Positions 1-7,215 of a stretch of 20,000 bases of DNA are shown here, piece by piece. This DNA comes from Zygnema cylindricum (taxonomy: Eukaryota > Streptophyta > Zygnematophyceae > Zygnematales > Zygnemataceae), in assembly GCA_037447655.1 (NCBI GenBank), contig JBBHKE010002052.1:288185-308184 (forward strand). Reading direction: 5' to 3'. How positions within the stretch are numbered: position 1 is the stretch's first letter; each line of letters opens with the position of its first letter. Both the position numbers and the translations under genes were made by a program. The notes beneath the pieces were generated by a model that searched no databases, had not been told where the DNA came from, and saw only the letters and a list, made by a program, of their open reading frames with translations.

Positions 1-687
1 CACTTGGGTCGCTAACTAAATTTAGCTCGTTCTCACCGCGTACGACAACGATATTTAAATCAATCGCTGGGTTCACTGTAAGTTATGTGAAACGAAACGT
101 AAACATGGAATGCTGGTTGCTATAGTTGCGTTCTACACACAATAACAAACTTAAATGAATGAACGTATTATAGTTGTACGGTTACATAGCGTTATGAGGT
201 AACTGCGTTTTACAGCCCCGAAGCATAGAATCGACTGTATGACGCGACAATGTACGATTCGTCCTATGTTGTCCTCGCACCTATTTTATTGTAATCATAT
301 TCACCGCGTGCGAAACAAACGTTTATTAGAGTCACGAATGAAATTAAGTGAAAGTACACATACCCGTACATTTCGACGGTTTTTACTCGTACCTATTTTA
401 GTGTATAATTATGCACGGTGTAATGATTCTATATCCGCAAACCCAAAATAGAATTATGGATTTTTACAGTGGAAGGACCCCACGTCGTACGGGGTGCCAG
501 ATTTTGTACTTCTACCTATTTTACCGTATATGTTACGACGGCGGATCCTGTATACCCAAATCAGCGTTTTGGAGAAATTACAATTAAACATTTTTTTGAA
601 AATGGTATTGATACACAAATTAGCGTAAATGACACTTATTCATTATATACACTAATTATTTCTATACGCTAATAACAATTCACGGTG
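1..687. other. Intergenic repeat-like DNA, CpG/GTAC-rich, no gene seen
   Basis: No recognisable coding region: the short open frames have no familiar domain or convincing composition. The stretch is unusually rich in CG and in GTAC-containing words compared with most of the window. Words such as ACGGTGTA recur here and again near 2443 and 17453, which suggests old repeats of one family. Three degenerate repeats within it are listed separately. Confidence 0.5.
275..545. repeat. Three degenerate ~115-bp direct repeats
   Basis: The word ACCTATTTTA occurs at 279, 391 and 514, spacings of 112 and 123 bp. Each is followed by a similar GTA-rich stretch leading to a CACGG or CACCG word, and preceded by a TCGTAC- or TCGCAC-like word. 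The spacing and shared flanks suggest an old tandem triplication. Identity outside the core is low, so this is a weak call. Confidence 0.35.
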
Positions 688-689
688 TA

Positions 690-872
690 GTTGTCAAAAA
701 TTGTACATTTGAAGTACAGTTTTGTACAAGTTACGTACCTTTAAGGTTCAGATTTTAAGGTCAATGCGCCGAACAACTTTGACTGGCATAATATTGTACT
801 GACGGTTAAAAAAGTGTCGCGCCTGCGAACGTTGACCGTCATAAAAAAAAACCAATTCACACGGTCGGCGCA
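690..872 (+). repeat. Left inverted arm of the TA-flanked element
   Basis: It begins GTTGTCAAAAATTGTAC and ends near GGTCGGCG. It pairs with 1799-1978 read on the other strand. Similarity fades beyond 872, although weak resemblance may continue some tens of bases inward. Confidence 0.75.
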
Positions 873-1798
873 TGTTTATGACGGTAACAGAATTGCGATA
901 GCCACATATAAATAAAATGGCTGCGTAGGTAGTTTGCCATTTTACGCCTGTGAAAGCACACACCGACATTTTTGAATTAGTCGCACAAATGAAGTCTACT
1001 CGCGAATTGTTACACTGAACTTGGACACAAATTAAAGGACGACGTACATATATAAGCTCGCATTAAACGAAATAAACTTTCGACAAAATAAAAAAAGCGA
1101 ACCCGCATATGAATATCGATGAAACTAAAATGACGCGTCGTGACGTAGTAGATTTAATTTTTGTGGCTAAGTCAAATGTCGATGCGTGCTTTCACAAACG
1201 TGAAGTGACAAACTACACCGCGCATCGTAATTAGTGTTAAGGTTTAAATAGTGTGGAAGTAAATTTACCGTAATTGATGTTAATTAAGAATTTGATTTAA
1301 AAAAAAAAGTGTATTCTAATTTCGGCGTTAATGCTAATTTGGAACAACAAAAATGGAAAATTGTATGTACGATTATATACATTTATATGTATTCGTACAA
1401 AATATAAAAAATCGTACACCGTAGTGAAGTTTTAATATCCGTACATGTCAGACTAATTTACGTGTCAGACCTTCCGTTTTTTTAGGGCATGTCCTATGCG
1501 TACGCGTCTGATTAAATTAATTTTTTGTAAAATTTTCACTTGAAAAGGTACATTTATGTACGGTCTGACATCGACTGTACATCACGCTATTTAGATCTTA
1601 TTGAACTTTAGTTCTTTACGCTATTTTGTACGGTACCTCAATTAACGTCAAGGAAAAATTAATATCATGTATCCTATTTGAGGAAAAAAATCAAAATTTT
1701 ATGAACCCAAATTAGTGACTTTGACACTAATAACGATGCGCGCTGTAATTGCCGAACCATTTGCCGATATGTATTTTGCGCAGCTTTGTTACGCGAAC

Positions 1799-1978
1799 CT
1801 ATGCCGTCCGGTGAATTGTTTTTTTTTTATGACGGTCGACGTTCGCAAGAGCGAAACTTTTTTAACCGCCAGTACAATATTCCGCTAGTCAAAGTTGTTC
1901 GATATTGACCGTCAAATCTGAACTTAAAGGTACGTAGCCTATATAAAACTGTACTTTGAATGTACAATTTCTGACAAC
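1799..1978 (-). repeat. Right inverted arm of the TA-flanked element
   Basis: Read on the minus strand it starts GTTGTCAGAAATTGTAC at 1978 and runs to about 1799, matching the left arm with mainly transition differences. A transcript through both arms could fold into a long hairpin with a loop of about 0.9 kb. Confidence 0.75.
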
Positions 1979-2067
1979 TATCTGCGCGCAGCAAAAATAG
2001 TCTCTGTGATTAGCAATTCCTTAGTGTTAATAACACTTTTTTTTTCTACGCTATTTATTCCTTTACT

Positions 2068-2440
2068 CTAATAGCTAGTGTTGGGTATCGGGTTGTTTCA
2101 TATCGCGATAATTTCGATATTCGATATATTGAATATCGATCGAGGAAAGTCATCGATATATCGTACCGCGACCAACATAAATCATCGCAATATATATCGC
2201 AAAAAATGACTATCCGTACAGGGAAAGTACGGCAAACCGTACGGAAAATGGTACGGACCCCACCCCCCCCCCCCCCCCCCCCCCCCCCCTCCCTCACTCA
2301 TGATCTTACATCGATTAGCTTAATGACTACGACGATTAGCTTCTCCGTACATGGTCTCGATATATCGATTATCGGGTAGCTAAAATTCGATAATATCGAA
2401 TATCGGCAATAGGTCCTCGATACCCAACACTACTAATAGC
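2068..2440. mobile_element. hAT-type MITE with 8-bp target site duplication
   Basis: A 357-bp element (2076-2432) has perfect 15-bp terminal inverted repeats, TAGTGTTGGGTATCG at 2076-2090 and its reverse complement at 2418-2432. It is flanked by an exact 8-bp duplication, CTAATAGC, at 2068-2075 and 2433-2440. An 8-bp duplication and TIRs of this length are hallmarks of hAT transposons. Inside the TIRs, both ends carry ATCGATAT/TATCGAT-rich sub-terminal sequence that partly mirrors itself, so the element should fold back. There is no transposase frame. Removing the element leaves a continuous sequence CTAATAGCGATTGACGGTG, resembling words near 670 and 17445, so the target was itself repeat DNA. 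Confidence 0.88.
2263..2289. repeat. Poly-C run of 27 inside the MITE
   Basis: An uninterrupted run of 27 cytosines lies near the centre of the hAT MITE, just after GTACGG-rich sequence. Homopolymers this long are length-unstable and prone to sequencing error, so the exact count is uncertain. Confidence 0.9.
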
Positions 2441-2599
2441 GATTGACGGTGTACTGTAATAGCTATACACGACGTACTGTAATTGTCCATCCTATTTATA
2501 GTTATATTGTTGCTGCCTTAACTGAACGTAAGAACGTGTCTACATGATCATGTACATCGCATGAAATGTAAAGTGGGAACAGGACCGTTGCTTGCCACG

Positions 2600-2836
2600 T
2601 GCCTTCTGACTATAACCTTTATCAACAAGTCTATCTTTATATCTTTCAATAGAGTTATCCGGATTCAACTTGACTTAAAAGACCCACTTACAATCGATGG
2701 CCTTTCGATCTGGTGGAAGCTCCACAAGCTCCCAGGTTTGAGCCTCCATTATCGATCGCATTTCATCGTTGACTGCGGAGATCCATTGATCCTTTTCCGG
2801 AGTTGAAAAAGCATCCTGTATTGTGACTGGTTCCAT
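2600..2836 (-). pseudogene. Copia reverse transcriptase, N-terminal fragment
   Basis: This fragment encodes the fingers part of RT. The family pattern is clear: EPVTIQDAF, then KDQWISAVNDEM and TWELVELPPDRKAIDCKWVF. A TAA at 2675-2677 sits where a Lys codon is usual, and the match then resumes in frame (VKLNPDNSIERYK, GYSQKA). Similarity stops at about 2600. The catalytic YVDD palm motif, thumb and RNase H are absent, which marks the 3' truncation point of the element. Confidence 0.88.
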
Positions 2837-2855
2837 CGTGCAAGTAGACAATAGA

Positions 2856-3046
2856 GCAGCTTCGCAGCTTTGCAGCTTCGCAGCTTTGCAGCTTCGCAGC
2901 TTTGCAGCTTCGCAGCTTTGCAGCTTCGCAGCTTTGCAGCTTCGCAGCTTCGCAGCTTCGCAGCTTCGCAACATCGCAGCTTCGCAACATCGCAGCTTCG
3001 CAACGTCGCAGCAGCATCGCAGCATCGCAACATCGTAGTTTCGCAA
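2856..3046. repeat. Octamer tandem repeat within the Copia pol linker
   Basis: About 24 tandem 8-bp units of GCAGCTTC/GCAGCTTT alternate, giving a 16-bp higher period over the left half, and then degenerate to GCAACATC and GCAGCATC units on the right. It separates the integrase linker from the RT start. Flanking sequences on both sides carry AATAGAGCAGYTTCGCAGC (near 2851 and 3079), so the array probably grew from a short GCAGTTTCGCAGC seed already in pol. Because 8 is not a multiple of 3, each frame cycles through an 8-residue peptide; no unit creates a stop, so several frames stay open on both strands. Those frames are composition artefacts. Confidence 0.92.
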
Positions 3047-3049
3047 TTT

Positions 3050-3538
3050 TCACTTGGTTTCAGCGTGCTGACAGAAAATAGAGCAGTTTCGCAGCCTGTT
3101 ACTTTGCCTTCTTCCCCCCGAAAAATCTGAGGCTGGAATTGTTGGATCCGTAGGTTGCCGCCGAGGAGGAGGAGGTGGAGGAGGAGGAGGAGGAGTATCC
3201 TTCACAAGTGGACCAGTAGAGGTGCCCAAAGAGTTACCAAGGGAGGTGAGAGGAGTATTTTCAAAAATTATATATTCTTTGATTTTGGAATCTTTTTCAA
3301 AATCTGTCATACTAAAAACATCTACCGATCGACTTTCTTCTTTAACCTGAGTATTTCTAGCAGTCTGAAGCTTATTCCTATCTGTATTAAATACCCTATA
3401 GCCCATTGATTCATCATCATATCCCATAAAAATTCCAGGAATCGATTTCGGACTAAGTTTAGAAATAGGGAGATTATCCAAAATAAAACATTTACTCCCA
3501 AAAACTCGAAAGTGACTAACATTCGGTTTTCTTCCTGT
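3050..3538 (-). pseudogene. Copia integrase C-terminal region and Pro-rich linker
   Basis: Reading on in the same frame past the TAG, the sequence matches the Copia integrase tail: TGRKPNVSHFRVFGSKCF, then SKLSPKSIPGIFMGYD and GYRVFNTDRNK. This is the typical GKx/YD segment before RT. A variable linker follows, with a poly-proline run of ten residues coded by a CCT/CCG tract, and then RRQSNRLRN, a usual basic pre-RT motif. TGA at 3050-3052 ends the open part, and directly beyond it lies the expanded octamer repeat. Confidence 0.85.
3162..3197. repeat. GGA/TCC trinucleotide tract coding the Pro run in the linker
   Basis: GAGGAGGAGGTGG followed by repeated AGG units runs on the plus strand. 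On the minus strand it encodes the ten-proline run of the integrase-RT linker. A short trinucleotide expansion is ordinary in this variable region. Confidence 0.75.
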
Positions 3539-4556
3539 CTATACTTCATATGGTGTTTTCCCTTTTACTGCTCTAGTCTCTATTCTATTCCTAATATACG
3601 AAGCACAAGAGAAAGCCTCACCCCAAAATTTGAAATCTATTCCCTTATCTGCACTTTCCATTAGAGTTCGGTTGAGTCTTTCGAATACTCCATTCTGTTC
3701 CGGAGTATAAATAACTATAAATTGCCGAGAAATACCATTGTCTTTTAAATATTCAGAGAATGCATGAGAAACATATTCTCTTTCGTTGTTGGATCGAAGC
3801 CAAAGAACCGGTTTCCCATGAAGCTTTTCCGCCCATACCCAAAAATGTTTGAAGTGAGTGAGCACTTCACTCTTTTCTTTCATAAAGTAAACCCTGCTGT
3901 ATCTTGAGAAATCGTCTGTAAAAGTGACAAAAAACCGGCTGCCACTGAGGGAAGGAACTTTTGACGGTCCCCATACATCCGAATGAATAATTTGCAGCAA
4001 GTCTGTGGCCCGGTTATCTGTTGTCTGAGGGAGGGGCAGCTTATGAAGCTTTCCCAAGGCACATCCATCGCATACATGAGAATCTGTCTGTCCTAATTTA
4101 ACACCATCTATCATATTTTGTTTCACCATTTTATCAAGTCTTTCATGATGAACATGACCGAGCCTCTTATGCCACAAAACATTTTCCGGAAGGACACTGG
4201 AGTATGCAAATTCAATTTCATTAGCCAAGTCCATCCGGTACAACAAGTTTGGGCCTCTAGTTCCTACCAAAGCTACCCTCCCATCTTTGCTTACTACCTT
4301 TTTTCCATTTTTTTGTAAGATTTCAAAACCTTTCATTTCTGCCACCGAAGTGGAAAACAAGTTCTTTGTAAACTTTGGGATATAGAGAACATCATGCAAG
4401 GTTCTCTTTACAACCTGACCATTGATGTCACATGCTAACTCCACGCTTCCCTTTGCCGTAGCCTCCACACCGCTGTCATCCACGTAGTAAATCCGACGAG
4501 TGGGAATTGGAGTAAGCGTCTTGAAGTAAGCTCGGTTGCCGCACATGTGTGAGGAG
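3539..4556 (-). pseudogene. Copia protease C-terminus and integrase, catalytic Asp lost
   Basis: An open stretch of about 340 codons covers the end of protease (VLYIPKF...NLFS), the integrase HHCC zinc domain and the catalytic core. The zinc ligands are intact: WHKRLGH (HX4H, about 4171-4154) and CDGC (about 4072-4061). The catalytic triad is D-D-35-E in this family. The first Asp is in IHSDVWGP (about 3979-3977) and the Glu in QNGVFER (about 3682-3680). The second Asp, expected in RSDNG, reads Asn in RSNNE (3790-3788), with exactly 35 residues between it and the Glu. The frame ends at TAG 3539-3541, where a Trp codon is usual after KTPYEV, and the same frame continues beyond. The integrase is therefore both truncated and catalytically defective. 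Confidence 0.9.
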
Positions 4557-4824
4557 CATTTGAGTCCATAATCCATCCGTTCTCTCGAGGTCCCTCCATG
4601 AGATCTTTTGCAAGAGCAAAGAACTCATCATCATCCGATTGCGGAAATCTGACAACATCTTCCTCTCTTTCCGACCGTTCAATTTGTGAGGTCTCATCGA
4701 ATGCAAGGAACGCCCCATTTTTAGCCGGTAGTTTTGATGCCGCCACTCTTGATGGTGATTCCACTAACCGCACTCTCCATCCCGCACGATAAATTCCTGT
4801 TTCACACGCTTTTATAAATGCCGG
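4436..4824 (-). pseudogene. Copia protease region with frameshift and altered active site
   Basis: Downstream of the zinc knuckle an acidic spacer leads to the retropepsin-like active-site stretch at 4575-4561 (WIMDS). Copia proteases normally have Asp-Ser/Thr-Gly at this position; here the Gly codon reads AAT (Asn) at 4560-4558. A one-base loss about 4555-4557 then shifts the frame, because the characteristic continuation (SSHMCGN, then YYVDDSG and VLYIPKFTKNLFS) is read in the neighbouring frame from 4556 down. The protease would be inactive even without the frameshift if Asn cannot replace the Gly. Confidence 0.8.
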
Positions 4825-5587
4825 ACATAGCCGGAAAACATGACCTTGACCAAAGCAATAGACACACCTATCATATTGCCTATAATTTTGATTGGGGGAA
4901 AAGTTTCTATTTCCAGAAAAAACCAGCCGGCTTATATGTCTGTGCATTGTAAGCTACCACTGATTGACCACCATTTAATGCTATCTGAGTTGCCTCTTCG
5001 TCTAAGATATAAGCGTGAGCTACAGCCATATTCCATTTACTCTTTTCTAACCTTCTTAGCTGATCCGCTGCTCCTCTATATTCAGTAGGAAGCCCTCTCA
5101 TTAGAATCATGGCTTGATGATAAGGAGGAAAACTCTCCTCGGAACATGCATTTTCTGACAATAGAAGCTTCAAGCCATTACAATATGAGTTCATGTCACC
5201 CCCAGTATACTTATAGTCCCAAATTTTTCCAGCAGTTACAACCTCATTCTGCTCACTAGCTAAGACATAAGATTCACTCAAAGCCTTCCATATTTCAGAT
5301 GCCGAAGAGATATTGATATATGTCATGTTAAGATGCTCTGACTAAAGTAACTTCAGAACATGCAATGCATCTTCATTTTTTTTTCCAAAATCCGGATCCG
5401 TATCCGGAAGGATACCAGAAATCACATCATATAATTTCACTTGTTTCAAGTAAGACTTAGTCAAATCCGCCCAATAAAGATACTTCTGCCCATTAAACAC
5501 CGGGATCCGTGAGGGAGGGCCCGTGACCTGTTGATTTGAGGCAGCTGGTGCCACTGAAGAAGATGAAGAAGCACCAACAGTTGCCAT
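4825..5587 (-). pseudogene. gag: Copia gag with CCHC zinc knuckle, broken
   Basis: Gag is the nucleocapsid and particle protein that packages the element RNA. The start is the ATG at 5587-5585 (MATVGASSSSS); in-frame upstream codons give only non-ATG starts. The N-terminal part shows the usual Copia gag (UBN2-type) pattern: a low-complexity Ser/Ala head, then a Trp-containing segment near IPVFNGQKYLYWADL, and SEIWKALSESY in the second half. An in-frame TAG at 5342-5344 interrupts it, and the family pattern continues directly after in the same frame. Near 4917-4922 a run of six T (minus strand) marks a one-base shift: the upstream frame stops at 4907 while the other frame carries on with the knuckle. 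The knuckle is a perfect CX2CX4HX4C, CVYCFGQGHVFRLC, at 4866-4825. Confidence 0.85.
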
Positions 5588-5759
5588 AACAATCAATTAT
5601 GCAAAGAGGATACTCTCACGAAATCCCACAAAAGACCAACTTCACAATGAAGCCCCAAGCAAACCAGACACACACTAGGTCTACAAATTTTCCACAAAGT
5701 AGAATATACACCAAAGAAAACACATGCAAAATTTCACAAGGTTCTGCCAACATATCACA

Positions 5760-6295
5760 ATGATCTTACAATTCAAAAACACCCAAAAACTGCTTCGCAG
5801 TTTTCTACACAACAATCCTACTTCCTAAAATAATCTAAGTCCTACATATACAAGTGAGCCTACAGCTGAACACGTCGTACCATAATTACCATGGTCGATT
5901 GGTACACTAATCTTTATTAAACAAAACCTCACCGTCAACCGTACATAAAATATTCACAACGATCTAGGATCAGACAACCGCTAAATAATATAGTGCGCGG
6001 TCAAAGTTCGTCTGCCGAAATGATGGCGCAGTCAAGAGTTCTCTTCGAAAAATGACGGCGGGCTCCGTCCGCCGTCCGCGTATTCTTTCATCACTGAAGA
6101 TGAACCTCCATGTGTAGCTTCGGTAATCAGTCTAACTTGTACTTTTTCTTCTGGAACAACCAAACTTGACTTTCTCACGGACCGACACGTGTGCTTGAAA
6201 TGCACCAAATTTGTGTACTCCCTTTGGAGTTACATACTCACTAAATCATGTCCCCGTCAATTCATATAAACAGAATTTGACTAATATTCGGAACA
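5760..6295 (-). repeat. Probable 5' LTR of the Copia element
   Basis: On the minus strand a typical Copia LTR start, TGTTCCGAATATTAG, begins at 6295. About 535 bp further, TTGGCAGAACCTTG (minus strand, about 5748-5735) weakly resembles a degraded initiator-Met-tRNA primer-binding site, and the gag ATG follows at 5587. A TATA-like word and an AATAAA signal lie inside in the right order. There is no second LTR in the window to confirm the limits, so the inner boundary is approximate to a few tens of bases. Confidence 0.5.
5913..5993 (-). promoter_or_regulatory. Putative LTR TATA box and polyadenylation signal
   Basis: Read on the minus strand, CTATATTATT (5993-5984) is a TATA-like box and AATAAA (5918-5913) lies about 70 bases downstream. 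This is the order expected for the U3-R part of an LTR, where transcription starts after the TATA box and ends after AATAAA. Both words are common by chance in AT-rich DNA, so the support is their position inside the LTR candidate. Confidence 0.35.
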
Positions 6296-6299
6296 ACTT

Positions 6300-6520
6300 T
6301 TGTACGTAGACTGCTATAGCTGCTATTACCTTGCTATGACTGCTATAACTGTCAGCGCAGCTGTGATATTAGAGCAGCGCAGCTGCGATGTCAGATCAGT
6401 GCAGCATAGCAGTACAGCAAGAAGTGTAGTGCTCAAGGTTTCGTGCTGCGATGTTAAACTTAGCGCAGCATGGCAATATAGCAACGAGATATAGAGAGGA
6501 CTCAAGGTTTCCAAAACAAC
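6300..6520. repeat. Degenerate GCAGC/GCTAT-rich low-complexity patch
   Basis: Words such as GCTATAGC, GCTATGACTGCTATAACTG, GCAGCGCAGCTGCGATG and GCAGCATAGCAG recur immediately outside the LTR start. CTCAAGGTTTC occurs twice (6433 and 6501), suggesting a ~68-bp duplication. The TAGAGCAGCGCAGCTG word resembles the seed of the octamer repeat at 2856, which may be coincidence. No coding signal is seen. Confidence 0.4.
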
Positions 6521-6880
6521 AGTTATTTCTATTCTATTTGAGTGAATATATTGCACAACTCTTCGGTGTTGAGAAGTAAGTCCTAAACGTAAACTTTCAA
6601 CTTGTTAGTTCATTGTAAACTATGATAATGGAAAACCCCATCATCGAAAAACGACCTTGATGTATAATCACATGCAAACAATGAAGTCATGTTCAGTATG
6701 CCCTTAACGCCACCGTGGCAATAAAAAGAACATGCTCCCAACGACATTCGTAAAATTTGATTCATGGAAATTTAACAATCTGTGGATTTTTTTCTCGCTT
6801 TTGTTAATGCAATTTCAAAAAATCAAAAACCAAAAGTTAAACATCAAACAACAAAAGAACAAAACATACAAAATCTAAAA
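6521..6880. other. No recognisable feature
   Basis: AT-rich sequence without convincing open frames, inverted repeats or RNA genes. The right end grades into the A- and C-rich heptamer region. Confidence 0.4.
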
Positions 6881-6886
6881 TACAAC

Positions 6887-7215
6887 GTTCAACATTCGAC
6901 ATCTACCATCCACAAGTCCAGCTCCGTCCGCTACACCCCCACCATCCGCCATTCATTATTCAGCATCCACAATCCAAATTACAACATCCAAACAAAGAAA
7001 ACAAACTTCTTACATTCTACAATCTAACATCAAGAACTATATCCCTACCATCCACCACCATCCATCGTCCAACACCAATACTGGAAAATGTAGGCATCAA
7101 ACTTTACACATGAAATAGAAATCAGAATTTAATGTCCACAATCTACCACCATACCACACTCCACATTCCACATCCGCCACCACATACTCCGAACCTCCAC
7201 ATCTGCCCACTGTCA
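6887..7215. repeat. Degenerate 7-nt (CATCCAC-like) repeat
   Basis: From 6887 the sequence can be cut into successive heptamers (GTTCAAC, ATTCGAC, ATCTACC, ATCCACA ... CATCCAC, AATCCAA, CATCCAA). The third and fourth bases are nearly always pyrimidines (TC) and the ends are A/C-rich. The pattern continues in shifted phase at 7020-7075 (CAATCTA, ACATCAA ... CCATCCA) and again at 7130-7212 (TGTCCAC, AATCTAC ... CCACATC). The consensus is roughly CATCCAC. It differs from the plant telomere heptamer (CCCTAAA). It is a decayed microsatellite with no coding meaning. Confidence 0.6.

Larger units (their letters stand above)
690..1978. mobile_element. Non-autonomous element with long inverted repeats, TA-flanked
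   Basis: The left arm (690-872) and the reverse complement of the right arm (1799-1978) align along their whole length at roughly 85% identity by eye. Most differences are transitions, with a few short gaps. Both arms start GTTGTC and share the words ATTGTACATT, AGTACAGTTTT, TACGTACCTTTAA and GACCGTCATAAAAAAAA. The match stops abruptly outside, where each end is bordered by TA (688-689 and 1979-1980), consistent with a TA target duplication as made by Tc1/mariner-type transposases. The ~925-bp centre has no open frame for a transposase, so the element looks non-autonomous. The alternative is two independent opposite-facing copies of a ~180-bp repeat. The superfamily is not assigned. Confidence 0.7.
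2594..6295 (-). mobile_element. Degenerate, 3'-truncated Ty1/Copia LTR retrotransposon
   Basis: Reading the minus strand the order is LTR, untranslated leader, gag with CCHC knuckle, protease, integrase, Pro-rich linker, start of reverse transcriptase. Integrase before RT is the Copia (Pseudoviridae) order. RT similarity stops about 2600. The remaining RT, RNase H and the 3' LTR are absent, and the sequence left of 2590 has no match to the 5' LTR. The reading frame is broken by TAG at 5342-5344 (gag), a frameshift near 4917-4922, a frameshift near 4556, TAG at 3539-3541, TGA at 3050-3052 and TAA at 2675-2677. The copy cannot encode a working polyprotein and must be an old relic. Confidence 0.9.

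Noticed and set aside
2055-2297. 80-codon minus-strand frame starting MREGGGGGGGGGG
   Set aside because: The glycine run is the poly-C tract of the MITE read on the other strand; the frame lies mostly within the non-coding MITE.
2675-3130. Several overlapping frames giving AAKLRSCE- or ASQLCSFA-like repeats
   Set aside because: They are readings of the 8-bp tandem repeat in different frames. Only the frame continuous with integrase and RT has meaning.
6887-7215. Considered as an interstitial telomeric array because of its 7-nt period
   Set aside because: Units resemble CATCCAC, not CCCTAAA/TTTAGGG, and no exact telomeric tandem pair was found.
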